Origin: Rickettsiales bacterium
Lineage (GTDB): Bacteria > Pseudomonadota > Alphaproteobacteria > Rickettsiales > UBA1997
Reading direction: 5' to 3'
DNA length: 8,438 nt
Assembly (NCBI GenBank): GCA_947496905.1
Contig: CANMEW010000033.1
Coordinates: forward strand, 4,311 to 12,748
In this document: one piece after another, positions 1-5,363 of the stretch
Position numbering within the stretch: position 1 is the stretch's first letter
Layout of the letters: the number at the start of each line of letters is the position of its first letter
Notes under the pieces: model-generated
What the model saw: only the letters and a program-made list of their open reading frames with translations
What the model was told of the DNA's origin: nothing
The model's database searches: none
Made by a program: the position numbers and the translations under genes

Positions 1-2
1 CA

Positions 3-146
3 GTTGTAACTGGGGTAGCTGTGCTATGGGAGTTCGGTGCTGGATCAGCATGGTTTGTCGCAGCTTGTGTTTTTTCTTTCGGAAGTTCGCTGATTTACGA
101 AGCGAGTTTAGATAGTTTACTCATAATTTACCTCAATTGCTATTAA
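3..146 (+). CDS. C-terminal end of a possible membrane transporter (partial, start outside window)
   Basis: An open frame enters from the left edge and ends at a TAA (144-146), giving 47 visible residues. They are strongly hydrophobic: a run around VVTGVAVLWEFGAGSAWFVA followed by another hydrophobic stretch and a short polar tail. The pattern of a glycine-rich helix, a W-E-F-G turn and a final helix resembles the last two transmembrane segments of major facilitator superfamily transporters; that is inference from composition, not a firm family match. The reading competes with a minus-strand frame starting at 124 that has a good ribosome binding site but a stop at codon 10. An open frame of only 47 codons is weak proof of coding. 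If real, the gene converges on the TPR gene. Confidence 0.4.
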   Translation, partial: VVTGVAVLWEFGAGSAWFVAACVFSFGSSLIYEASLDSLLIIYLNCY

Positions 147-483
147 TTAAGTTGGATGTGTTTTGGATTAGAAGATGCCGCAAAATTTTGTAAAAAATCG
201 CTAAAAATTAAGGAAAAAATAATTAGCGAAAGAATGTCTAAAACCCGCGAATCGCGAATTTCAATCGGCAGTAGATCATCGCAAGTTAATGCCGAGTAAT
301 AAATCACCCGACTCAAATGCTGTCGCATTCGAGCCACCCTCTTTTACAAAGAGGGTTTGACCCCCTTTGAAAAAGGGGGTGGCTCAGGAGCCTTAGGCGA
401 CTGAGTCGGGGGATTTGTCTGAAGTGAAAGAAGATTAAAACTTAGAATTGGAGCCTCTGAAAAACTTAGATTTTTCGGCAAGT
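147..483. other. gene-free intergenic stretch
   Basis: I see no credible gene in these 337 bases. The first part (147-300) is AT-rich and holds only weak inverted repeats, such as TCGGCA with TGCCGA around 264-297. The second part is occupied by the two-unit palindromic element at 301-416. The stretch lies between the possible + strand gene ending at 146 and the minus-strand TPR gene ending at 484, so it is a convergent 3' region where transcription from both sides would stop. No hairpin followed by a clear T-run was found. Confidence 0.7.
301..416. repeat. composite palindromic repeat, copy A (two inverted units)
   Basis: This is a 116-bp element of two units in head-to-head inverted orientation. 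Unit A1 (301-356, +) begins AAATCACCCGAC, continues with a stem-loop (CTCAAATGC / GCATTCGAG, one mismatch), then GCC and a terminal hairpin with arms ACCCTCTTT / AAAGAGGGT. Unit A2 (416-360, minus) begins AAATCCCCCGAC, has its own stem-loop (CTCAG / CTGAG with an inner GCC / GGC) and ends in a hairpin with arms ACCCCC / GGGGGT. The outer ends pair over 14 positions with one mismatch. The hinge is the same as in copy D when read on the other strand. It sits between convergent genes and could help end transcription, but it lacks a canonical T-tract. Confidence 0.85.
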
Positions 484-1332
484 CTAAATTTTATTTTTGA
501 TGGATTGGATTCTTTTTTGAACTTGGTCGAGCGAGACCGAAGAGTTAGAATCGGAATAATTTTTTGCCACGTCGGAATAGAGATCGAGCGCTTTTTCGTA
601 CTGCGCGGTTTTGTCGTAGATCACTGCCAGATTGTATTTGTAGCCGATGTTTTCTTGGTCAATGGTGATTGCCTTTTGCAGCAGGCTAATTGCTTGGTCG
701 TAATTTTTTATTTTGTCGTAGGCAATTGCCGCTTGAGCAAGAATGTTGGATGATTTTGGATTTTGAATGGTTAGGCGTGAAAGCAAGTAAATTGCGTCTC
801 GCGGAGATTCCTCAATTAGAATTGCCAGTAGGTTGCCAATGATTTCATTTTCATTGTCCGGACTAGTTTTGAGGAGTTGGTAGTAAAAAGTTTTAGCTTG
901 GCGGAATTGCCCAATTTTTTGGTAAACCACCGCCAAAGAAAACTTAACGTAGGCATTGTCTGGCTCAACATTCAGCACCTGTTTGTAAAGCTCCACCGCG
1001 ACTTCGTACTGACCAATTAGCACCGAATTGTAAGCGAGTTTTTCCTTTTCACGAATGTCGAAATTGTCCGACTTAGGGTCGGCAACAACAATGTTTACGG
1101 CAGATTCTTTTTTGGAATTTTCCTCCGGCGCGCCAGCATTGATCGTGAAATCACTCTCTCTCCCAGAATCTTTCTTCTGGTAAAAATCGACTTTTTTTCG
1201 CGACTCCCTGTCGAAGAGCATGCTCTTTTCAATTTCCTTAACGATGTCTGTGGTTGAGATGTATTCTTGGGAAAAAGCGCGTAATGGGAAAATTTGAAGG
1301 AAGATTAGTAGGGAGAGGAATATTTTTGGCAT
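484..1332 (-). CDS. exported tetratricopeptide-repeat protein
   Basis: A protein of 282 residues. Residues 1-21 form a typical Sec signal peptide: MPK, a hydrophobic core (IFLSLLIFLQIF), and a likely signal peptidase I site near LRAFSQ-E. There is no lipobox cysteine, so a periplasmic rather than lipoprotein fate is inferred. Residues 25-90 are polar, charged and likely a linker. From about 94 to 263 there are four to five TPR units with the usual A/G/Y/A pattern, for example LIGQYEVAVELYKQVLNVEP, KIGQFRQAKTFYYQLLKTSP, KIKNYDQAISLLQKA and KTAQYEKALDLYSDVA. TPR arrays are protein-binding scaffolds, so a role in envelope assembly is possible but the partner is unknown. The ATG at 1332 has no strong Shine-Dalgarno. 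Repeat unit B begins 22 bp upstream of the start, and mnmG ends 180 bp upstream on the same strand. The orthologue is not recognised. Confidence 0.85.
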   Translation of the reverse strand: MPKIFLSLLIFLQIFPLRAFSQEYISTTDIVKEIEKSMLFDRESRKKVDFYQKKDSGRESDFTINAGAPEENSKKESAVNIVVADPKSDNFDIREKEKLAYNSVLIGQYEVAVELYKQVLNVEPDNAYVKFSLAVVYQKIGQFRQAKTFYYQLLKTSPDNENEIIGNLLAILIEESPRDAIYLLSRLTIQNPKSSNILAQAAIAYDKIKNYDQAISLLQKAITIDQENIGYKYNLAVIYDKTAQYEKALDLYSDVAKNYSDSNSSVSLDQVQKRIQSIKNKI

Positions 1333-1354
1333 TTTTTGAATGGAGTATGGCTAA

Positions 1355-1416
1355 ACCCTCTTTGGAAAAGAGGGTGGCTTGAGGAGTAGTGAAACGCGAC
1401 TCAAGTCGGGTGATTT
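1355..1416 (-). repeat. palindromic repeat unit, copy B (single unit)
   Basis: A lone unit of the family, read on the minus strand. It has the box AAATCACCCGAC at 1416-1405, a variable stem-loop with arms CTTGAG / CTCAAG, then GCC and a terminal hairpin with arms ACCCTCTTT / AAAGAGGGT (1375-1355). It is of the subtype with A in the box and CCCTC in the hairpin. It lies 22 bp before the start codon of the TPR gene, so any transcript entering that gene from upstream would carry this structure in its leader. Confidence 0.8.
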
Positions 1417-1473
1417 TGTGCAAAACCCGCAATGACGATGTAAGATGCAGAAAATTTCATGGTAGCCCACGAG

Positions 1474-1525
1474 AATCCCCCGACCTCGCTTTGCAAGCGA
1501 GGCCACCCCCTTTTACAAAGGGGGT
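1474..1525 (+). repeat. palindromic repeat unit, copy C (single unit), overlapping the mnmG stop
   Basis: A lone + strand unit. The box AATCCCCCGAC is followed by a perfect 8-bp stem (CCTCGCTT / AAGCGAGG, loop TGC, 1484-1502), then CC and a perfect 9-bp hairpin (ACCCCCTTT / AAAGGGGGT, loop TAC, 1505-1525). It is of the subtype with C in the box and CCCCC in the hairpin. The mnmG stop codon (1515-1513) lies in the loop region of the terminal hairpin, and the last residues of MnmG are translated from the repeat. It is nearly identical to unit D1 at 5192-5244. Confidence 0.85.
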
Positions 1526-3531
1526 TTTGGAAGATGTTTAATGTGGATCATCACTGCCATGACGGAAGCGGGTGTAATGCCTTGAATTTTAAAGGCTGCG
1601 GAAATTGTTGCTGGGCGAAATTTATTTAATTTTTCACGAACTTCATTCGACAAACTTTCGATGCTGGCATAGTCAAGATCAAGCGGGATCTTCATATTTT
1701 CATCTTGATGGAAGATCTCCAGATCGCGCTCCTGACGCTTCAAGTAAGAGCTGTAAATTGCGTTAATCGAAATTTGATTTTTGGTTTTTTCGTCAATCTG
1801 AGAAATTTCTTCAGGCCAAATTTTCGCGATTATTTCGAAATTAATGTCTGGGAAAGACAGCAGCTGAAAGGCGCTACGCACCACGCCGTCTTGCTTAATA
1901 TTCACGCCAAACTCGGCGAGTTTGTTCGGAGAAATTTTCAGCCCCTCAAGCAATTTTGTTTTCGCCTCAAGCACAGATTTTTTTTCATTAAAAAATTTCG
2001 CGCGCTCACTTTTTACCACGCCAATTTTTATCCCCATCTCGGTTAGACGCATGTCGGCATTGTCAGCACGCAGGCTAAGGCGATATTCCGCGCGCGAAGT
2101 TAGCATGCGGTAAGGCTCCACTGTTCCGAGAGTTGTGAGGTCGTCAATCATGACGCCAATGTAGCTGGTAGATCGGCTTAAAATGAATTCTTTGGCGTCA
2201 GACGATTTTGCAGAGGCCGCCGCGTTGATTCCAGCGACCAACCCCTGTCCCGCCGCCTCTTCGTAGCCAGTGGTGCCGTTGATTTGTCCGGCAAAGAAAA
2301 GTCCACGAATTTTTTTAGTTTCTAGCGTCGGCAGCAACTCTCGCGGATCGACGAAGTCATATTCAATGGCGTAGCCAGCTTGAGTAACGCGGCAATTTTC
2401 TAGCCCCGGAATTGTTTGCAAAAACTCAATTTGAACGTCGAGAGGAAGTGATGTCGAAATGCCATTTGGGTAGATTAAATCACTGTCCAACCCTTCCGGT
2501 TCTAAAAAAATTTGATGACGTTCTTTGTCGTGAAAGCGATGCACCTTGTCTTCAATTGAAGGGCAGTAGCGCGGTCCAACACCGGAAATGTAGCCGCCAT
2601 ACATCGCGGATTTGTGCAGATTTTTTTTGATGATCTCGTGGGTCTTCTGGTTGGTGTAGGTGATGAAGCAGTTGGTTTGAGGAACTTCGATCTTTTCGTT
2701 CAAATAGGAAAATGGCTGCGGCGGAGAGTCTCCCGACTGAACTTCAAGATTTTCAAAATTAATGGAATTTTTGTCGATGCGCGGCGGCGTGCCGGTTTTG
2801 AGTCGCGCCAGAGAAAATTTGTGATTCTCTAAAGTTTTGGAAATGCCGTAGGAAGGCTCTTCACCAACGCGACCAGCAGGAATTTTTTGGTCACCAATGT
2901 GAATTACACCGCGAAGAAAAGTTCCTGTCGTCAGAACAATTGCAGAGCAAAAAATTTCCTCTCCACCCTTCAGAATCACTGATTTAGCTACGCAATTTTC
3001 AATTCCGATGTCTTCAACCGAATCAAAAATAATTTCGAGATTCTCGTAATTTTCTAAAATTTTATTAATTGCCTTTTTGTAGAGTGCGCGATCTGCCTGA
3101 GCTCGAGGCGAATGAACAGCTGGACCTTTGGACGCGTTTAAAATGCGAAAATGGATTCCGGCCATGTCGATTGCCCTTCCCATCACGCCGTCAAGAGCAT
3201 CGACTTCTTTAACAATTGTTCCCTTCGCCACACCGCCAATTGCAGGGTTGCAGGACATTTCACCGAGATTCTCTTTTTTCTTGGTAATCAGCAAAGTTTT
3301 TGCGCCCATTCGCGCGGCGGCGCATGCAGCTTCAACTCCAGCATGTCCTGCGCCAATGACAATGACATCGAATTTTTTCAAAATCTGTCCTGAATCTCGC
3401 TGCGGTGCGTCGGATGGCGCTGTTCTTTCGAGCACCGAAGCGGAATGGACTTCTTCGTCCTTGAGCATCGGAGCGCAGGAAAACGGCGCTAGACGGCCAT
3501 CCGCAGTTAGAGATTCTGGGCAGATTTTCAA
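1513..3531 (-). CDS. mnmG: tRNA uridine-5-carboxymethylaminomethyl(34) synthesis enzyme MnmG, with an unusual N-terminal extension
   Basis: MnmG (GidA) is an FAD enzyme that works with the GTPase MnmE to add carboxymethylaminomethyl to wobble uridine 34 of several tRNAs. Seen here, numbering from TTG 3531: the dinucleotide-binding motif GAGHAG (60-65), the MnmG core with SCNPAIGG (conserved cysteine) and GPAVHSPRAQADR, the family signature GPRYCPSIEDK with the second conserved cysteine, the second signature AGQINGTTGYEEAAGQG, and the helical C-terminal domain that binds MnmE. Residues 1-50 do not belong to the family: they are translated from a palindromic repeat (3380-3528). Family-like sequence starts at residue 51 (LKKFDVIVIGAG), also a TTG codon (3381-3379), preceded by AGGA at a 6-base spacing. 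A start there gives 622 residues, the normal length. The upstream TTG overlaps the kpsF stop, suggesting coupling. The last residues (about KPPL) and the stop come from repeat unit C. Confidence 0.95.
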   Translation of the reverse strand: MKICPESLTADGRLAPFSCAPMLKDEEVHSASVLERTAPSDAPQRDSGQILKKFDVIVIGAGHAGVEAACAAARMGAKTLLITKKKENLGEMSCNPAIGGVAKGTIVKEVDALDGVMGRAIDMAGIHFRILNASKGPAVHSPRAQADRALYKKAINKILENYENLEIIFDSVEDIGIENCVAKSVILKGGEEIFCSAIVLTTGTFLRGVIHIGDQKIPAGRVGEEPSYGISKTLENHKFSLARLKTGTPPRIDKNSINFENLEVQSGDSPPQPFSYLNEKIEVPQTNCFITYTNQKTHEIIKKNLHKSAMYGGYISGVGPRYCPSIEDKVHRFHDKERHQIFLEPEGLDSDLIYPNGISTSLPLDVQIEFLQTIPGLENCRVTQAGYAIEYDFVDPRELLPTLETKKIRGLFFAGQINGTTGYEEAAGQGLVAGINAAASAKSSDAKEFILSRSTSYIGVMIDDLTTLGTVEPYRMLTSRAEYRLSLRADNADMRLTEMGIKIGVVKSERAKFFNEKKSVLEAKTKLLEGLKISPNKLAEFGVNIKQDGVVRSAFQLLSFPDINFEIIAKIWPEEISQIDEKTKNQISINAIYSSYLKRQERDLEIFHQDENMKIPLDLDYASIESLSNEVREKLNKFRPATISAAFKIQGITPASVMAVMIHIKHLPKPPL
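3379..3391 (-). promoter_or_regulatory. alternative mnmG start: Shine-Dalgarno AGGA and TTG
   Basis: On the minus strand AGGA (3391-3388) lies six bases before TTG (3381-3379), which begins the conserved MnmG sequence LKKFDVIVIGAG. The AGGA belongs to an arm of the inserted palindrome. If ribosomes start here, the element becomes an untranslated spacer of about 150 bases after kpsF and MnmG has its usual length. If they start at TTG 3531 the 50 extra residues are made. The sequence does not decide between the two. Confidence 0.45.
3380..3528. repeat. in-frame palindromic element inserted at the kpsF/mnmG junction (RPE-like)
   Basis: This is an imperfect inverted repeat. The left arm begins AAAATCTGTCCTGAATCTC (3380) and the right arm, read in reverse complement from 3528, begins AAAATCTGCCCAGAATCTC; both continue to CTGCGG. 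Weaker pairing continues inward (GCGCTGTT / GCGCCGTT), a small hairpin GGAC-TTCTTC-GTCC lies at the centre (3447-3460), and a 13-bp near-direct repeat GAGCAYCGRAGCG occurs at 3430 and 3463. It looks more GC-rich than its surroundings. The heptamer TTGAAAA flanks it on the minus strand (3531-3525 and 3381-3375), exactly 150 bases apart, as a target duplication would. Both strands are open in the matching frame and both translations start KICPES and end RDSGQI. Rickettsia palindromic elements behave this way; whether this is the same family is unknown. Confidence 0.85.
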
Positions 3532-4529
3532 GCTACCCCGCTACGTAGACAATCATGCAGATGCAGAATGCCTGAGATTTTTTTACCCTCATCCACAACA
3601 AAAATACTGGTGATGGATTTTTTATTCATCACTGCAATCGCCTCAACTGCGAGTGAGTTTGAATCGGTGGTGACGGGATTTTTTGTCATTACTTCTTCAG
3701 CGCTGTGATTCAAAAAATTTTGATCGAGATGACGTCGTAAGTCGCCGTCAGTAATGATGCCAACGAGATTTCCAGATTCGTCAATTACCCCAGAGCAGCC
3801 CAAATGTTTTGAAGTGATTTCAAACAAAACTTCCGACATTTTTTGCGCTTTAGAGACTAGTGGGATTTCTTTTTCTTTGCGCATGAGGTCGCTCACTTTC
3901 AAGAAATGTGAGCCCAATTTTCCTCCCGGATGAAACACGCCAAATTTCTCAGAATTGAATCCTTTTGCCTCGATTAAACTGACTGCAAGAGCATCTCCTA
4001 CAACAAGCATCATCGTAGTGGAAGTGGTGGGAGCATTGACATTATTTGCTTCAGGAATTGCCGGCAAAATTAATGGCACGGTGCTGGCGGAAGTGAGCTC
4101 TGACTCTGCGCGACGGATGATGCCGATGATTGGGATTTCGAATCTTTTGCAAAAATAAATGATGTCTTTGAGCTCTTTAGTTTCGCCGGAATTGGAGAGG
4201 AGGATGACGACGTCGTCTGGAGAGATCATTCCTAAGTCGCCATGGCTGGCTTCTCCGGGGTGAATAAAAAAAGCTGGAGTGCCTGTGGAGGAAAAAGTCG
4301 CGGCAATTTTAGTTGCGATGTGACCAGATTTTCCCATACCACTGAGAATGACTCGACCTTTGCAATTAAGAATTAACTCCACCGCTTTGACGTAATTTTC
4401 GTCGAAAAAATTCAACAAAGATTTAAGTCCCTCAATTTCAGTTTCGACGGTTTTTATTGCGGAAATAATGTGAGGTTTTTTTGCTTGCATGTTTTCTTTT
4501 GGGCTTGATTTTGCTGGCTTGAGAGGCAT
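3528..4529 (-). CDS. kdsD: arabinose-5-phosphate isomerase (KpsF/KdsD family, SIS plus two CBS domains)
   Basis: The enzyme interconverts D-ribulose 5-phosphate and D-arabinose 5-phosphate, the first committed step toward KDO of the lipopolysaccharide core. The protein has 333 residues, close to the 328 of E. coli KdsD. The SIS domain (about 45-190) has GMGKSGHIATKIAATFSSTG with the catalytic-type lysine (67), HPGEASHGDLG, SNSGETKE (glutamate 119), a glutamate at 160, the PTTSTT motif, and HPGGKLG with the histidine at 200, all matching the family active site. Two CBS domains follow (about 212-270 with GIITDGDLRR, and 278-333 with SGILHLHDCLRSGV). The first 20 residues are not conserved; Met14 is a possible alternative start, and neither ATG has a good Shine-Dalgarno. 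The gene is divergent from pyrE with 26 bp between starts, and its TGA overlaps the upstream TTG of mnmG. Presence of this gene implies an LPS-type outer membrane. Confidence 0.95.
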   Translation of the reverse strand: MPLKPAKSSPKENMQAKKPHIISAIKTVETEIEGLKSLLNFFDENYVKAVELILNCKGRVILSGMGKSGHIATKIAATFSSTGTPAFFIHPGEASHGDLGMISPDDVVILLSNSGETKELKDIIYFCKRFEIPIIGIIRRAESELTSASTVPLILPAIPEANNVNAPTTSTTMMLVVGDALAVSLIEAKGFNSEKFGVFHPGGKLGSHFLKVSDLMRKEKEIPLVSKAQKMSEVLFEITSKHLGCSGVIDESGNLVGIITDGDLRRHLDQNFLNHSAEEVMTKNPVTTDSNSLAVEAIAVMNKKSITSIFVVDEGKKISGILHLHDCLRSGVA

Positions 4530-4555
4530 TTCACTAAAAAAAATTTTATCAGATC
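4530..4555. promoter_or_regulatory. 26-bp divergent intergenic region between kpsF and pyrE
   Basis: Only 26 bases separate the two divergent start codons. They contain an A-tract joined to a T-tract (CTAAAAAAAATTTTATC). Neither gene has a recognisable Shine-Dalgarno in this space. Weak promoter-like words can be seen (GATAAAAT on the minus strand; TTGAGA at 4519 and TTTTAT at 4544 on the + strand, spaced a little long). Since the gap cannot hold two full promoters, at least one must lie inside the opposite gene, or the transcripts have very short or no leaders. No exact promoter is claimed. Confidence 0.3.
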
Positions 4556-5173
4556 ATGCACCAAAAAGGGCAAGAAATTTTACAGGAATTTTCTGCAGCT
4601 AAGGCAATTTTAAAAGGTCATTTCATTCTTTCTTCCGGCCTTCATTCTGACACTTACTTGCAATGCGCTCGAGTGTTAATGGACACAAAAAGAGCAGACA
4701 GGCTTTGCAAATTTTTGGCAGAAAAAATTGAAGAAAGACTGGGGAAAAATTTTGCTGACATCATTGTTGCGCCAGCCATTGGTGGCATTGTGGTCGGCTA
4801 CGAAATGGGCAGACAGCTTAACCTTCCAACAATTTTTTGTGAAAGAGTTAACGGACAATTCGAGTTACGTCGTGGTTTTGAATTAGAAAAAGATGCTCGC
4901 GTTCTAGTAATCGAAGATGTCATTACAACCGGAAAATCATCGCTCGAGACTTTCGAGCTGGTAAAAAAATTTGGCGCCAAAGTTGTTGCCGAGGGCTCCC
5001 TCGTCAATCGTAGCAGCGACACTAATCTCGAAGAAAAAATGGGCGTTCCAGTAATTTCTATTCTACAAATCGACGTCAAAACTTTTGACGAAAATAACAT
5101 TCCAGCAGCATTACAGAACATTCCAGCTGTGAAGCCGGGAAGTAGGCACATACCTGAAAAGTTTTTTGAATAG
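4556..5173 (+). CDS. pyrE: orotate phosphoribosyltransferase
   Basis: PyrE joins orotate to PRPP, giving orotidine 5'-monophosphate in de novo pyrimidine synthesis; it is a cytosolic, normally dimeric enzyme. The 205-residue protein has the N-terminal orotate-site pattern GHFILSSGLHSDTYLQCARV (21-40), APAIGGIVVGYEMGR (72-86), the ERVNGQFELRRGF loop (96-108), the PRPP-binding motif VLVIEDVITTGKSS (116-129), and a C-terminal end AVKPGSRH, as in alphaproteobacterial members. The ATG at 4556 fits the family N-terminus but has no Shine-Dalgarno. The gene starts a + strand group; mreD follows after about 190 bases occupied largely by repeat copy D. Possession of pyrE shows that this organism keeps at least part of pyrimidine synthesis, unlike Rickettsia proper. 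Confidence 0.95.
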   Translation: MHQKGQEILQEFSAAKAILKGHFILSSGLHSDTYLQCARVLMDTKRADRLCKFLAEKIEERLGKNFADIIVAPAIGGIVVGYEMGRQLNLPTIFCERVNGQFELRRGFELEKDARVLVIEDVITTGKSSLETFELVKKFGAKVVAEGSLVNRSSDTNLEEKMGVPVISILQIDVKTFDENNIPAALQNIPAVKPGSRHIPEKFFE

Positions 5174-5191
5174 ACGCTGTTAGCTCAATCC

Positions 5192-5302
5192 AAATCCCCC
5201 GACCTCGCTTTGTAAGTGAGGCCACCCCCTTTTACAAAGGGGGTCAAACCCTCTTTGAAAAAGAGGGTGGCATTGCACGCCAAGTGCAATGTCGGGTGAT
5301 TT
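5192..5302. repeat. composite palindromic repeat, copy D (two inverted units)
   Basis: A complete 111-bp element between pyrE and mreD. Unit D1 (5192-5244, +) has the box AAATCCCCCGAC, a stem CCTCGCTT / AAGTGAGG, GCC, and the perfect hairpin ACCCCCTTT / AAAGGGGGT. Unit D2 (5302-5248, minus) has AAATCACCCGAC, a perfect 8-bp stem (CATTGCAC / GTGCAATG, 5271-5291), GCC, and a hairpin with arms ACCCTCTTT / AAAGAGGGT. The hinge between them reads GGGGGTCAAACCCTC, the same as in copy A on the opposite strand. The element begins 18 bp after the pyrE stop and contains an ATG (5289) that opens an extended mreD frame. Confidence 0.88.
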
Positions 5303-5318
5303 ATTTTTTTATGCACTA

Positions 5319-5336
5319 AGAGCCAGTCCTGGCTCT
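5319..5336. repeat. small perfect hairpin upstream of mreD
   Basis: An 8-bp perfect stem AGAGCCAG / CTGGCTCT with a two-base loop, 16 bases after copy D and 27 bases before the preferred mreD start. It could fold in the mreD leader and affect translation, or be a remnant of another repeat. No T-run follows, so it is not a typical terminator. Confidence 0.5.
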
Positions 5337-5363
5337 AAGGAACATATTTCAAACTCCCCCAAA

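Noticed and set aside
448..753. 101-codon + strand frame opposite the TPR gene.
   Set aside because: It is the shadow of the TPR coding sequence, with no start signal and a composition expected from the antisense of TPR codons.
1333..1512. Small gene between mnmG and the TPR gene.
   Set aside because: Frames here run through repeat units B and C, lack ribosome binding sites, and one merely extends opposite into the TPR start.
3128..3613. Long open frame on the + strand across the 5' part of mnmG and the end of kpsF (161 codons).
   Set aside because: It lies opposite two clearly conserved genes and has no family motif. Its openness through the palindrome reflects the symmetry of that element.
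301..5302. CRISPR array as an explanation of the repeats.
   Set aside because: The copies are scattered and inverted, with internal hairpins and variable stems. There are no regular spacers and no cas genes.
5174..5363. tRNA or riboswitch between pyrE and mreD.
   Set aside because: The multi-hairpin fold is fully explained by repeat copy D. No tRNA T-loop/anticodon pattern or known riboswitch core was seen.
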